This document shows positions 40,142 through 53,360 of a stretch of DNA of 64,000 nt, piece by piece. Position 1 is the stretch's first letter. Each line of letters starts with the position of its first letter. The notes beneath the pieces are model-generated. The model saw only the letters and a list, made by a program, of their open reading frames with translations, did no database searches and was not told where the DNA came from. The stretch covers positions 42,463,670-42,527,669 of the forward strand of contig OZ025248.1 in NCBI GenBank assembly GCA_964019135.1, given 5' to 3'. The position numbers were made by a program, and so were the translations under genes. The stretch is from Arenicola marina. Taxonomy: Eukaryota; Annelida; Polychaeta; Arenicolidae.

Positions 40142-41138
40142 TTTGATTAGAAGAGGCCGATGTATCGTATCCCTCCTCATTTCCTAACGATTTAAATAAT
40201 TCCCCTGCAAGGCGCTTTGTGATTTTGTTATGCTAAGAGAGAAACCAGGCTTCGGTGTTTTGTCAAGTCTTATGAAGACTGTCCCATTATCCCACCCCAT
40301 CACATTGCTAAGAACGACAGTGATAGGATCAGTCTCATATCTGTCGCCCTCGAATAGGATATTAGCATGGAGCTGGGCGAAATATCGGCTCCAGTGTGTC
40401 GAAATTAGGGGTCCACGTGTCGTTGCAATTTCCAAGACGGTAAATTTCCAGTATATATATAGCCAACCAGATGTACGGAAGCGAAAGTGCCGACAACCGG
40501 ATCGCTTCCATCGCCGCACTGCCCAACCCCTGGCGGGAGACGTACCGTCCTGCTGGATGGCGCGATCAATCTGCTTGCTGTTCCGTTCTGCAGAGATGCC
40601 CCCACCCCCCACCCCAGTCCACCCATCCACCCGCCCCGTCCTATCCCGCCCCCTATCCCAGTCTCCGCTCAGTACTCAGGTGAACAGGTTCATCTGTCAT
40701 AGGGCGCCGGAAGAGGCCGACAATCTATGTAAAACCAGGACCCTCGAGTCCAGGGAAAAGACAAGGTAATGGGGCGGCAGGGAGAACTTATGGAGGCTTT
40801 GTTAGTCGGTCGCCCCTGACGGACTGTCAGCTCACCAATCCTCACCCGTCCGAGCGAGACATGCTCAAAATATTGGCCTTTCTTCCCAGTTTTTTTACTT
40901 TTTACTTGTAAAATCCGGAAAGGTAAGACTCGATCATCTGGTGGAGACGGCTGTGACCGGTTGCATCGACTATGTGTCACTCGCAAGACCAGAGCCGGAA
41001 ATATCCCAAGCACGATGAATGGCGGAGTGGCTGCTGGAGTGGGGTAGGGTGGGGAGGGGTGGTAGGGTTGCGGGGAGCACTAGGTGAGGGGGCTGACTGG
41101 AAGGGAACTGGAAAGGCAAAGAAGTGATATGGCTCCAC
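40142..41138. other. Non-satellite spacer, no gene supported
   Basis: An ATG-initiated plus-strand frame of 179 codons (40230-40769) overlaps an antisense frame of 148 codons (40184-40630); neither has a recognisable domain. A G-rich stretch at 41035-41085 precedes the satellite. Confidence 0.45.
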
Positions 41139-43458
41139 GTTACTGGAGGGTGATTATTGCCCGTGTTACTGGACGGCCGCCGACAGCGGCGATCATTACC
41201 CGTGTTACTGGCGGACCACTCACAGCGGTGGTCATTACCCGTGTTACTGGAGGGCCACCCACGGGCGGTGGTCATTACCCGTGTTACTGGAGGGCCACCC
41301 ACGGGCGGTGATCATTACCCGTGTTACTAGAAGGCCGCCGACAGCGGTAATCATTACCCGTGTTACTGGAGGGCCACCCACGGGCGGTGATCATTAGCCG
41401 TGTTAATGGAAGGCCGCCGACAGCGGTGATCATTACCCGTGTTACTGGAGGGCCACCCACAGCGGTGGTCATTACCCGTGTTACTGGAGGGCCACCCACG
41501 GGCGGTGATCATTAGCCGTGTTACTAGAAGGCCGCCGACAGCGGTGATCATTACCCGTGTTACTGGCGGGCCACTCACAGCGGTGGTCACTACCCGTGTT
41601 ACTGGAGGGCCGCCCACAACGGTGATCATTACCCGTGTTACTGGATGGCGATCATTACCCGTGTTACTGGAGGGCCGCCGACAGCGGTGATCATTACCCG
41701 TGTTACTGGCGGACCGCCCACGGCGGTGATCATTACCCGTGTTACTGGAGGGTCGCCCACAGCGGTGATCATTACCCGTGTTACTGGAGGGTCGCCCACA
41801 GCGGTGATCATTACCCGTGTTACTGGAGGGCCGCCCACAGCGGTGATCATTACCCGTGTTACTGAAGGGCCGCCCACAGCGGTGATCATTACCCGTGTTA
41901 CTGGAGGACCGCCCACGGCGGTGATCATTACCCGTGTTACTAAAGGGCTGCCGACAGCGGTGGTCATTACCCGTGTTACTGAAGGGCTGCCCACAGCGGT
42001 GGTCATTACCCGTGTTACTGAAGGGCTGCCGACAGCGGTGGTCATTACCCCTGTTACTGAAGGGCTGCCGACAGCGGTGGTCATTACCCGTGTTACTGGA
42101 GGGCGATCATTACCCGTGTTACTGGAGGGCCACCCACAGCGGTGATCATTACCCGTGTTCTGGAAGGCTGCCGACAGCGGTGGTCATTACCCATGTTACT
42201 GGAGGGCGATCATTACCCGTGTTACTGGAGGGCCACCCACGGCGGTGGTCATTACCCGTGTTAGTTGAGGGCCGCCGACAGCGGTGATCATTACCCGTGT
42301 TACTGGAGGGCCGCCCACAACGGTGATCATTACCCGTGTTACTAGAAGGCCGCCGACAGCGGTGATCATTACCCGTGTTACTGGCGGGCCACCCACAGCG
42401 GTGGTCATTACCCGTGTTACTGGAGTGCCGTTGACAGCCATGATCATTACCCGTGTTACTGGAAGGCGATCATTACCCGTGCTACTGAAGGGTCGCCCAC
42501 AGCGGTGATCATTACCCGTGTTACTGGAGGGCCGCTGACAGCCATGATCTTTACCCGTGTTACTGGAGGGCGATCATTACCCGTGTTACTGGAGGGCCGC
42601 TGACAGCCGTGATCATTACCCGTGTTAGTGGATGGCCGCCGACAGCGGTGATCATTACCCGTGTTACTGAAGGGCTGCCGACAGCGGTGTATATTACCCG
42701 TGTTACTGGAGGGCCGCTGACAGCCATGATCATTACCCGTGTTACTGAAGGGCTGCCGACAGCGGTGGTCATTACCCCTGTTACTGAAGGACCGCCGACA
42801 GCGGTGGTCATTACCCGTGTTACTGGAGGGCGATCATTACCCGTGTTACTGGAGGGCCGCCGACAGCGGTGATCATTACCCGTGTTACTGGAGGACCGTC
42901 CACGGCGGTGATCATTACCCGTGTTACTGCAGGGCTGCCGACAGCGGTGGTCATTACCCGTGTTACTGAAGAGCTGCCGACAGCGGTGATCATTACCCGT
43001 GTTACTGGAGGGTGATCATTACCCGTGTTACTAGAAGGCCGCCGACAGGGGTGATCATTAGCCGTGTTACTGGAGGGCCACCCACAGCGGTGATCATTAC
43101 CCGTGTTACTAGATGGCCGCCGACAGCGGTGATCATTACCCGTGTTACTGGAGGGCGATCATTACCCGTGTTACTAGAAGGCCGCCGACGGCGGTGATCA
43201 TTACCGGTGTTACTGGCGGGCCACCCACAGCGGTGGTCATTACCCGTGTTACTGGAGGGCTGCCCACAACGGTGATCATTACCCGTGTTACTGGATGGCG
43301 ATCATTACCCGTGTTACTGGAGGGCCGCCGACAGCGGTGATCATTACCCGTGTTACTGGAGGACCGCCCACGGCGGTGATCATTACCCGTGTTACTGAAG
43401 GGCTGCCGACAGCGGTGGTCATTACCCGTGTTACTGGAGGGCGATCATTACCCGTGTT

Positions 43459-46400
43459 ACCGGAGGGCCACCCACAGCGGTGGTCATTACCCGTGTTAGT
43501 GGAGGGCCGCCGACAGCTGTGATCATTACCCGTGTTACTGGAGGGCCACCCACAGCGGTGGGCATTACCCGTGTTACTGGAGGGCCACTCACAGGGGTGG
43601 TCATTACCCGTGTTACTGGAGGGCCGCCCACAACCGTGATCATTACCCGTGTTACTGGATGGCGATCAGTACCCGAGTTACTGGAGGGCCGCCGACAGCG
43701 TTGATCATTACCCGTGTTACTGGAGGACCGCCCACGGCGGTGATCATTACCCGTGTTACTGAAGGGCTGCCGACAGCGGTGGTCATTACCCGTGTTACTG
43801 AAGGGCTGCCCACAGCGGTGGTCATTACCCGTCTTACTGAAGGGCTGCCGACAGCGGTGGTCATTACCCCTGTTACTGAAGGGCTGCCGACAGCGGTGGT
43901 CATTACCCGTGTTACTGGAGGGCGATCATTACCCGTGTTACTGGAGGGCCACCCACAGCCGTGGTCATTACCCGTGTTAGTGGAGGGCCGCCGACAGCGG
44001 TGATCATTACCCGTGTTACTGAAGGGCTGCCGACAGCGGTGGTCATTAGCCGTGTTACTGGAGGGCGATCATTACCCGTGTTACTGGAGGGCCGCCGACA
44101 GCGGTGATCATTACCCTTGTTCTGGAGGGCTGCCGACAGCGGTGGTCATTACCCGTGTTACTGGAGGGCGATCATTACCCGTGTTACTGGAGGGTCGCTG
44201 ACAGCCATGATCATTACTCGTGTTACTGGAGGGCGATCATTACCGTTGTTACTGGAGGGTCGCCCACAGCGGTGATCATTACCCGTGTTTCTGAAGGGCC
44301 GCCCACAGCGGTGATCATTACCCGTGTTACTGAAGGGCCGCCCACAGCGGTGATCATTACCCGTGTTACTGGATGACCGCCCACGGCGGTGATCATTACC
44401 CGTGTTACTGAAGGGCTGCCGACAGCGGTGGTCATTACCCGTGTTACTGGAGGGCGATCATTATCCGTGTTACTGGAGGGCCACCCGCGGCGGTGGTCAT
44501 TACCCGTGTTAGTGGAGGGCCGCCAACAGCGGTGATCATTACCCGTGTTACTGGAGGGCCGCCCACAACGGTGATCATTACCCGTGTTACTGGATGGCGA
44601 TCATTACCCGAGTTACTGGAGGGCCGCCGACAGCCGTGATCATTACCCGTGTTACTGGAGGACCGCCCACGGCGGTGATCATTACCCGTGTTACTTAAGG
44701 GCTGCCGACAGCGGTGGTCATTACCCGTGTTACTGAAGGGCTGCCGACAGCGGTGGTCATTACCCGTGTTAGTGGAAGGCCGCCGACAGCGGTGTTCATT
44801 ACCCGTGTTACTGGAGGGCGATCATTACCCGTGTTCCTGGAGGGCCGCCGACAGCGGTGATCATTACCCGTGTTCTGGAAGGCTGCCGACAGCGCTGGTC
44901 ATTACCCGTGTTACTGGAGGGCGATCATTACCCGTGTTACTGGAGGGCCACCCACGGCGGTGGTCATTACCCGTGTTAGTGGAGTGCCGCCCCCAGCGGT
45001 GATCATTAGCCGTGTTACTAGAAGGCCGCCGACAGCGGTGATCATTACCCGTGTTACTGGCGGGCCACCCACAGCGGTGATCATTACCCGTGTTACTGGA
45101 GGGCCACCCACGGCGGTGGTCATTACCCGTGTTAGTGGAGTGCCGCCCCCAGCGGTGATCATTAGCCGTGTTACTAGAAGGCCGCCGACAGCGGTGATCA
45201 TTACCCGTGTTACTGGCGGGCCACCCACAGCGGTGATCATTACCCGTGTTACTGGAGTGCCGTTGACAGCCATGATCATTACCCGTGTTACTGGAAGGCG
45301 ATCATTACCCGTGCTACTGAAAGGTCGCCCACAGCGGTGATCATTACCCGTGTTACTGGAGGGCCGCTGACAGCCATGATCTTTACCCGTGTTACTGGTG
45401 GGCGATCATTACCCGTGTTACTGGAGAGCCGCTGACAGCCGTGATCATTACCCGTGTTAGTGGATGGCCGCCGACAGCGGTGATCATTACCCGTGTTACT
45501 GAAGGGCTGCCGACAGCGGTGTTCATTACCTGTGTTACTGGAGGGCCGCTGACAGCCATGATCATTACCCGTGTTACTGAAGGGCTGCCGACAGCGGTGG
45601 TCATTACCCTTGTTACTGAAGGACTGCCGACAGCGGTGGTCATTACCCGTGTTACCGGAGGGCGATCATTACCCGTGTTACTGGAGGGCCGCCGACAGCG
45701 GTGATCATTACCCGTGTTACTGGAGGACCGCCCACGGCGGTGATCATTACCCGTGTCACTGCAGGGCTGCCGACAGCGGTGGTCATTACCCGTGTTACTG
45801 GAGGGCCACCCACAGCCGTGGTCATTACCCGTGTTAGTGGAGGGCCGCCGACAGCGGTGATCATTACCCGTGTTACTGAAGGGCCGCTGACAGCCATGAT
45901 CTTTACCCGTGTTACTGGTGGGCGATCATTACCCGTCTTACTGGAGAGCCGCTGACAGCCGTGATCATTACCCGTGTTAGTGGATGGCCGCCGACAGCGG
46001 TGATCATTACCCGTGTTACTGAAGGGCTGCCGACAGCGGTGTTCATTACCTGTGTTACTGGAGGGCCGCTGACAGCCATGATCATTACCCGTGTTACTGA
46101 AGGGCTGCCGACAGCGGTGGTCATTACCCTTGTTACTGAAGGACTGCCGACAGCGGTGGTCATTACCCGTGTTACTGGAGGGCGATCATTACCCGTGTTA
46201 CTGGAGGGCCGCCGACAGCGGTGATCATTACCCGTGTTACTGGAGGACCGCCCACGGCGGTGATCATTACCCGTGTCACTGCAGGGCTGCCGACAGCGGT
46301 GGTCATTACCCGTGTTACTGAAGAGCTGCCGACAGCGGTGGTCATTACCCGTGTTACTGAAGGGCTGCCGACAGCGGTGGTCATTACCCCTGTTGCTGAA

Positions 46401-46615
46401 GGGCTGCCGTCAGCGGTGGTCATTACCCGTGTTTCTGAAGGGCCGCCCACAGCGGTGATCATTACCCGTGTTACTGAAGGGCCGCCCACAGCGGTGATCA
46501 TTACCCGTGTTACTGGATGACCGCTCACGGCGGTGGTCATTACCCGTGTTACTGAAGGGCTGCCGACAGCGGTGGTCATTACCCGTGTTACTGGAGGGCG
46601 ATCATTACCCGTGTT
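43459..46615. repeat. Inner 3.16-kb satellite repeat, first copy
   Basis: The variant run starting ACCGGAGGGCCACCC at 43459 recurs at 46616, 3157 bp later, and landmarks in between keep that offset (43753 and 46910, 44104 and 47261). Single-monomer gains and losses shift it by 39 bp from there on. Confidence 0.8.
45380..46420. repeat. 520-bp satellite sub-block in tandem
   Basis: Landmarks at 45441 and 45961 are 520 bp apart (40 modules of 13 bp). The same pair recurs in super-repeat copy 2 at 57288 and 57808, so this duplication predates the 11.8-kb one. Confidence 0.75.
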
Positions 46616-49090
46616 ACCGGAGGGCCACCCACAGCGGTGGTCATTACCCGTGTTAGTGGAGGGCCGCCGACAGCTGTGATCATTACCCGTGTTACTGGAG
46701 GGCCACCCACAGCGGTGGGCATTACCCGTGTTACTGGAGGGCCACTCACAGCGGTGGTCATTACCCGTGTTACTGGAGGGCCGCCCACAACGGTGATCAT
46801 TACCCGTGTTACTGGATGGCGATCATTACCCGAGTTACTGGAGGGCCGCCGACAGCGTTGACCATTACCCGTGTTACTGGAGGACCGCCCACGGCGGTGA
46901 TCATTACCCGTGTTACTGAAGGGCTGCCGACAGCGGTGGTCATTACCCGTGTTACTGAAGGGCTGCCCACAGCGGTGGTCATTACCCGTCTTACTGAAGG
47001 GCTGCCGACAGCGGTGGTCATTACCACTGTTACTGAAGGGCTGCCGACAGCGGTGGTCATTACCCGTGTTACTGGAGGGCGATCATTACCCGTGTTACTG
47101 GAGGGCCACCCACAGCCGTGGTCATTACCCGTGTTAGTGGAGGGCCGCCGACAGCGGTGATCATTACCCGTGTTACTGAAGGGCTGCCGACAGCGGTGGT
47201 CATTAGCCGTGTTACTGGAGGGCGATCATTACCCGTGTTACTGGAGGGCCGCCGACAGCGGTGATCATTACCCTTGTTCTGGAGGGCTGCCGACAGCGGT
47301 GGTCATTACCCGTGTTACTGGAGGGCGATCATTACCCGTGTTACTGGAGGGTCGCTGACAGCCATGATCATTACTCGTGTTACTGGAGGGCGATCATTAC
47401 CGTTGTTACTGGAGGGTCGCCCACAGCGGTGATCATTACCCGTGTTTCTGAAGGGCCGCCCACAGCGGTGATCATTACCCGTGTTACTGGATGACCGCCC
47501 ACGGCGGTGATCATTACCCGTGTTACTGAAGGGCTGCCGACAGCGGTGGTCATTACCCGTGTTACTGGAGGGCGATCATTATCCGTGTTACTGGAGGGCC
47601 ACCCGCGGCGGTGGTCATTACCCGTGTTAGTGGAGGGCCGCCAACAGCGGTGATCATTACCCGTGTTACTGGAGGGCCGCCCACAACGGTGATCATTACC
47701 CGTGTTACTGGATGGCGATCATTACCCGAGTTACTGGAGGGCCGCCGACAGCCGTGATCATTACCCGTGTTACTGGAGGACCGCCCACGGCGGTGATCAT
47801 TACCCGTGTTACTGAAGGGCTGCCGACAGCGGTGGTCATTACCCGTGTTACTGAAGGGCTGCCGACAGCGGTGGTCATTACCCGTGTTAGTGGAAGGCCG
47901 CCGACAGCGGTGGTCATTACCCGTGTTACTGAAGGGCTGCCGACAGCGGTGTTCATTACCCGTGTTACTGGAGGGCGATCATTACCCGTGTTACTGGAGG
48001 GCCGCCGACAGCGGTGATCATTACCCGTGTTCTGGAAGGCTGCCGACAGCGCTGGTCATTACCCGTGTTACTGGAGGGCGATCATTACCCGTGTTACTGG
48101 AGGGCCACCCACGGCGGTGGTCATTACCCGTGTTAGTGGAGTGCCGCCCCCAGCGGTGATCATTAGCCGTGTTACTAGAAGGCCGCCGACAGCGGTGATC
48201 ATTACCCGTGTTACTGGCGGGCCACCCACAGCGGTGATCATTACCCGTGTTACTGGAGTGCCGTTGACAGCCATGATCATTACCCGTGTTACTGGAAGGC
48301 GATCATTACCCGTGCTACTGAAGGGTCGCCCACAGCGGTGATCATTACCCGTGTTACTGGAGGGCCGCTGACAGCCATGATCTTTACCCGTGTTACTGGT
48401 GGGCGATCATTACCCGTGTTACTGGTGGGCGATCATTACCCGTGTTACTGGAGAGCCGCTGACAGCCGTGATCATTACCCGTGTTAGTGGATGGCCGCCG
48501 ACAGCGGTGATCATTACCCGTGTTACTGAAGGGCTGCCGACAGCGGTGTTCATTACCTGTGTTACTGGAGGGCCGCTGACAGCCATGATCATTACCCGTG
48601 TTACTGAAGGGCTGCCGACAGCGGTGGTCATTACCCTTGTTACTGAAGGACTGCCGACAGCGGTGGTCATTACCCGTGTTACTGGAGGGCGATCATTACC
48701 CGTGTTACTGGAGGGCCGCCGACAGCGGTGATCATTACCCGTGTTACTGGAGGACCGCCCACGGCGGTGATCATTACCCGTGTCACTCCAGGGCTGCCGA
48801 CAGCGGTGGTCATTACCCGTGTTACTGAAGAGCTGCCGACAGCGGTGGTCATTACCCGTGTTACTGAAGGGCTGCCGACAGCGGTGGTCATTACCCCTGT
48901 TGCTCAAGGGCTGCCGACAGCGGTGGTCATTACCCGTGTTTCTGAAGGGCCGCCCACAGCGGTGATCATTACCCGTGTTACTGAAGGGCCGCCCACAGCG
49001 GTGATCATTACCCGTGTTACTGGATGACCGCTCACGGCGGTGGTCATTACCCGTGTTACTGAAGGGCTGCCGACAGCGGTGATCATTACC
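46616..49090. repeat. Inner 3.16-kb satellite repeat, second, shortened copy
   Basis: Follows the first copy directly. It lacks four monomers (156 bp) relative to 44948-45103 and has one copy, not two, of the 520-bp sub-block. Confidence 0.7.
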
Positions 49091-51107
49091 CGTGTTACTG
49101 GAGGGCGATCATTACCCTTGTTACTGGTGGGCCACCCACGGTGGTGGTCATTACCCGTGTTAGTGGAGGGCCGCCGACAGCGGTGATCATTACCCGTGTT
49201 ACTGGAGGGCCGCCCACAACGGTGATCATTACCCGTGTTACTGGATGGCGATCATTACCCGTGTTACTGGAGGACCGCCCACGGCGGTGATCATTACCCG
49301 TGTTACTGAAGGGCTGCCGACAGCGGTGGTCATTACCCGTGTTACTGAAGGGCTGCCGACAGCGGTGGTCATTACCCGTGTTACTGAAGGGCTGCCGACA
49401 GCGGTGGTCATTACCCCTGTTACTGAAGGGCTGCCGACAGCGGTGGTCATTACCCGTGTTACTGGAGGGCCACCCACAGCGGTGGTCATTAAACGTGTTA
49501 GTGGAGGGCCGCCGACAGCGTTGATCATTACCCGTGTTACTGAAGGGCTGCCGACAGCGGTGATCATTACCCGTGTTAGTTGAGGGCCGCCGACAGCGGT
49601 GATCATTACCCGTGTTCTGGAGGGCTGCCGACAGCGGTGGTCATTACCCGTGTTACTGGAGGGCAATCATTACCCGTGTTACTGGAGGGCCGCTGACAGC
49701 CATGATCATTACCCGTGTTACTGGAGGGCGATCATTACCGGTGTTACTGGAGGGTCGCCCACAGCGGTGATCATTACCCGTGTTTCTGAAGGGCCGCCTA
49801 CAGCGGTGATCATTACCCGTGTTACTGAAGGGCCGCCCACAGCGGTGATCATTACCCGTGTTACTGGATGACCGCCCACGGCGGTGATCATTACCCGTGT
49901 TACTGAAGGGCTGCCGACAGCGGTGGTCATTACCCGTGTTACTGGAGGGCGATCATTACCCGTGTTAGTGGAGAGCCGCCGACAGCGGTGATCATTACCC
50001 GTGTTACTGGAGGGCCACCCACAGCGGTGGTCATTACCCGTGTTACTGGAGGGCCACCCACAGCGGTGATCATTACCCGTGTTACTAGAAGGCCGCCGAC
50101 AGCGGTGATCATTACCCGTGTTGCTGGAGGGCCACCCACAGCGATGGTCATTACCCGTGTTACTGGAGGGCCGCCCCCAGCGGTGATCATTACCCGTGTT
50201 ACTAGAAGGCCGCCGACAGCGGTGATCATTACCCGTGTTACTGGCGGGCCACCCACAGCGGTGGTAATTACCCGTGTTACTGGAGGGCCGTTGACAGCCA
50301 TGATCATTACCCGTGTTACTGGAGGGCGATCATTACCCGTGTTACTGAAGGGTCGCCCACAGCGGTGATCATTACCCGTGTTACTGAAGGGCTGCCGACA
50401 GCGGTGGTCATTACCCGTGTTACTGGAGGGCGATCATTACCCGTGTTAGTGGAGAGCCGCCGACAGCGGTGATCATTACCCGTGTTACTGGAGGGCCACC
50501 CACAGCGGTGGTCATTACCCGTGTTACTGGAGGGCCACCCACAGCGGTGATCATTACCCGTGTTACTAGAAGGCCGCCGACAGCGGTGATCATTACCCGT
50601 GTTGCTGGAGGGCGATCATTACCCGTGTTACTGGAGGGCCGCCCCCAGCGGTGATCATTACCCGTGTTACTAGAAGGCCGCCGACAGCGGTGATCATTAC
50701 CCGTGTTACTGGCGGGCCACCCACAGCGATGGTCATTACCCGTGTTAGTGGAGGGCCGCCGACAGCGGTCATCATTACCCGTGTTACTGGAGGGCCGCCC
50801 ACAACGGTGATCATTACCCGTGTTACTGGATGGCGATCATTACTCGGGTTACTGGAGGGCCGCCGACAGCCGTGATCATTACCCGTGTTACTGGAGGACC
50901 GCCCACGGCGGTGATCATTACCCGTGTTACTGAAGGGCTGCCGACAGTGGTGGTCATTACCCGTGTTACTGAAGGGCTGCCGACAGCGGTGGTCATTACC
51001 CGTGTTACTGGAGGGCGATCATTACCCGTGTTACTGGAGGGCCGCCGACAGCGGTGATCATTACCCGTGTTCTGGAAGGCTGCCGACAGCGGTGGTCATT
51101 ACCCGTG

Positions 51108-51770
51108 TTACTGGAGGGCGATCATTACCCGTGTTACTGGAGGGCCACCCATGGCGGTGGTCATTACCCGTGTTAGTGGAGGGCTGCCGACAGCGGTGAT
51201 CTGTACCCGTGTTACTAGAAGGCCGCCGACAGCGGTGATCATTACCCGTGTTACTGGAGGGCCACCCACAGCGGTGGTCATTACCCGTGTTACTGGAGGG
51301 CCGCCCCCAGCGGTGATCATTACCCGTGTTACTGGAGGGCGATCATTACCCGTGTTGCTGGAGGGCCACCCACAGCGATGGTCATTACCCGTGTTACTGG
51401 AGGGCCGCCCCCAGCGGTGATCATTACCCGTGTTACTAGAAGGCCGCCGACAGCGGTGATCATTACCCGTGTTACTGGCGGGCCACCCACAGCGATGGTC
51501 ATTACCCGTGTTACTGGAGGGCCGCCCCCAGCGGTGATCATTACCCGTGTTACTGGAGGGCGATCATTACCCGTGTTGCTGGAGGGCCACCCACAGCGAT
51601 GGTCATTACCCGTGTTACTGGAGGGCCGCCCCCAGCGGTGATCATTACCCGTGTTACTAGAAGGCCGCCGACAGCGGTGATCATTACCCGTGTTACTGGC
51701 GGGCCACCCACAGCGGTGGTAATTACCCGTGTTACTGGAGGGCCGTTGACAGCCATGATCATTACCCGTG
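51108..51770. repeat. 221-bp satellite phrase, three tandem copies
   Basis: Short monomers open blocks at about 51108, 51329 and 51550, spaced exactly 221 bp (five 39-bp plus one 26-bp monomer). The second and third blocks are nearly identical. Confidence 0.8.
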
Positions 51771-53360
51771 TTACTGGAGGGCGATCATTACCCGTGTTAC
51801 TGAAGGGTCGCCCACAGCGGTGATCATTACCCGTGTTTCTGGAGGGCCGCTGTCAGCCATGATCTTTATCCGTGTTACTGGAGGGCGATGATTACCCGTG
51901 TTACTGGAGGGCCGCTGACAGCCGTGATCATTACCCGTGTTAGTGGATGGCCGCCGACAGCGGTGATCGTTACCCGTGTTACTGAAGGGCTGCCGACAGC
52001 GGTGTTCATTACCCGTGTTCCTGGAGGGCGGCTGACAGCCATGATCATTACCCGTGCTACTGGAGGGCGATCATTACCCGTGTTAGTGGAGGGCCGCTGA
52101 CAGCCATGATCATTACCCGTGTTACTGGAGGGGGATCATTGCCCGTGTTGCTGGAGGTGATCATTACCCGTGTTAGTGAAGGGCGTTCATTTCCCGTGTT
52201 ACCGGAGGGCCACCCACAGCGGTGGTCATTACCCGTGTTAGTGGATAGCCGCCGACAGCGGTGATCATTACCCGTGTTACTGGAGGGCCACCCACAGCGG
52301 TGGTCATTACCCGTGTTACTGGAGGACCGCCCACGGCGGTGATCATTACCCGTGTTACTGAAGGGCTGCCGACAGCGGTGGTCATTACCCGTGTTACTGG
52401 AGGGCGATCATTACCCGTGTTACTGGAGGGCGGCCGACAGCGGTGATCATTACCCGTGTTCTGGAGGGCTGCCGACAGCGGTGGTCATTACCCGTGTTAC
52501 TGGAGGGCGATCATTACCCGTGTTACTGGAGGGTCGCTGACAGCCATGATCATTACTCGTGTTACTGGAGGGCGATCATTACCGGTGTTACTTGAGGGTC
52601 GCCCACAGCGGTGATCATTACCCATGTTTCTGAAGTGCCGCCCACAGCGGTGATCATTACCCGTGTTACTGAAGGGCCGCCCACAGCGGTGATCATTACC
52701 CGTGTTACTGGATGACCGCCCACGGCGGTGATCATTACCCGTGTTACTGAAGGGCTGCCGACAGCGGTGGTCATTACCCGTGTTACTGGAGGGCGATCAT
52801 TACCCGTGTTACTGGAGGGCCACCCGCGGCGGTGGTCATTACCCGTGTTAGTGGAGGGCCGCCGACAGCGGTCATCATTACCCGTGTTACTGGAGGGCCG
52901 CCCACAACGGTGATCATTACCCGTGTTACTGGATGGCGATCATTACTCGGGTTACTGGAGGGCCGCCGAAAGCCGTGATCATTACCCGTGTTACTGGAGG
53001 ACCGCCCACGGCGGTGATCATTACCCGTGTTACTGGAGGGCCACCCACAGCGGTGATCATTACCCGTGTTACTAGAAGGCCGCCGACAGCGGTGATCATT
53101 ACCCGTGTTACTAGAAGGCCGCCGACGGCGGTGATCATTACCGGTGTTACTGGCGGGCCACCCACAGCGGTGGTCATTACCCGTGTTACTGGAGGGCCGC
53201 CCACAACGGTGATCATTACCCGTGTTACTGGATGGCGATCATTACCCGTGTTACTGGAGGGCCGCCGACAGCGGTGATCATTACCCGTGTTACTGGAGGA
53301 CCGCCCACGGCGGTGATCATTACCCGTGTTACTGAAGGGCTGCCGACAGCGGTGGTCATT

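Larger units (their letters stand above)
41550..53360. repeat. Satellite super-repeat, copy 1 (about 11.8 kb)
   Basis: Rare variants recur at a constant offset in copy 2: 41645 and 53453, 42284 and 54092, 43753 and 55561 (all 11808 bp). The offset becomes 11847 near 44870/56717 and 11705 near 49491/61196 (the unique TTAAACG variant), steps that fit gain or loss of whole or part monomers. Confidence 0.85.

Noticed and set aside
40184..40769. Overlapping frames of 179 (plus) and 148 (minus) codons
   Set aside because: No domain is recognisable, they lie on opposite strands of the same stretch, and the plus-frame end is a proline-rich tract from C-runs.
41651..41689. CENP-B box in the satellite monomer
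   Set aside because: CGGGTAAT on the minus strand shares only part of the consensus; the required flanking TTCG is absent.
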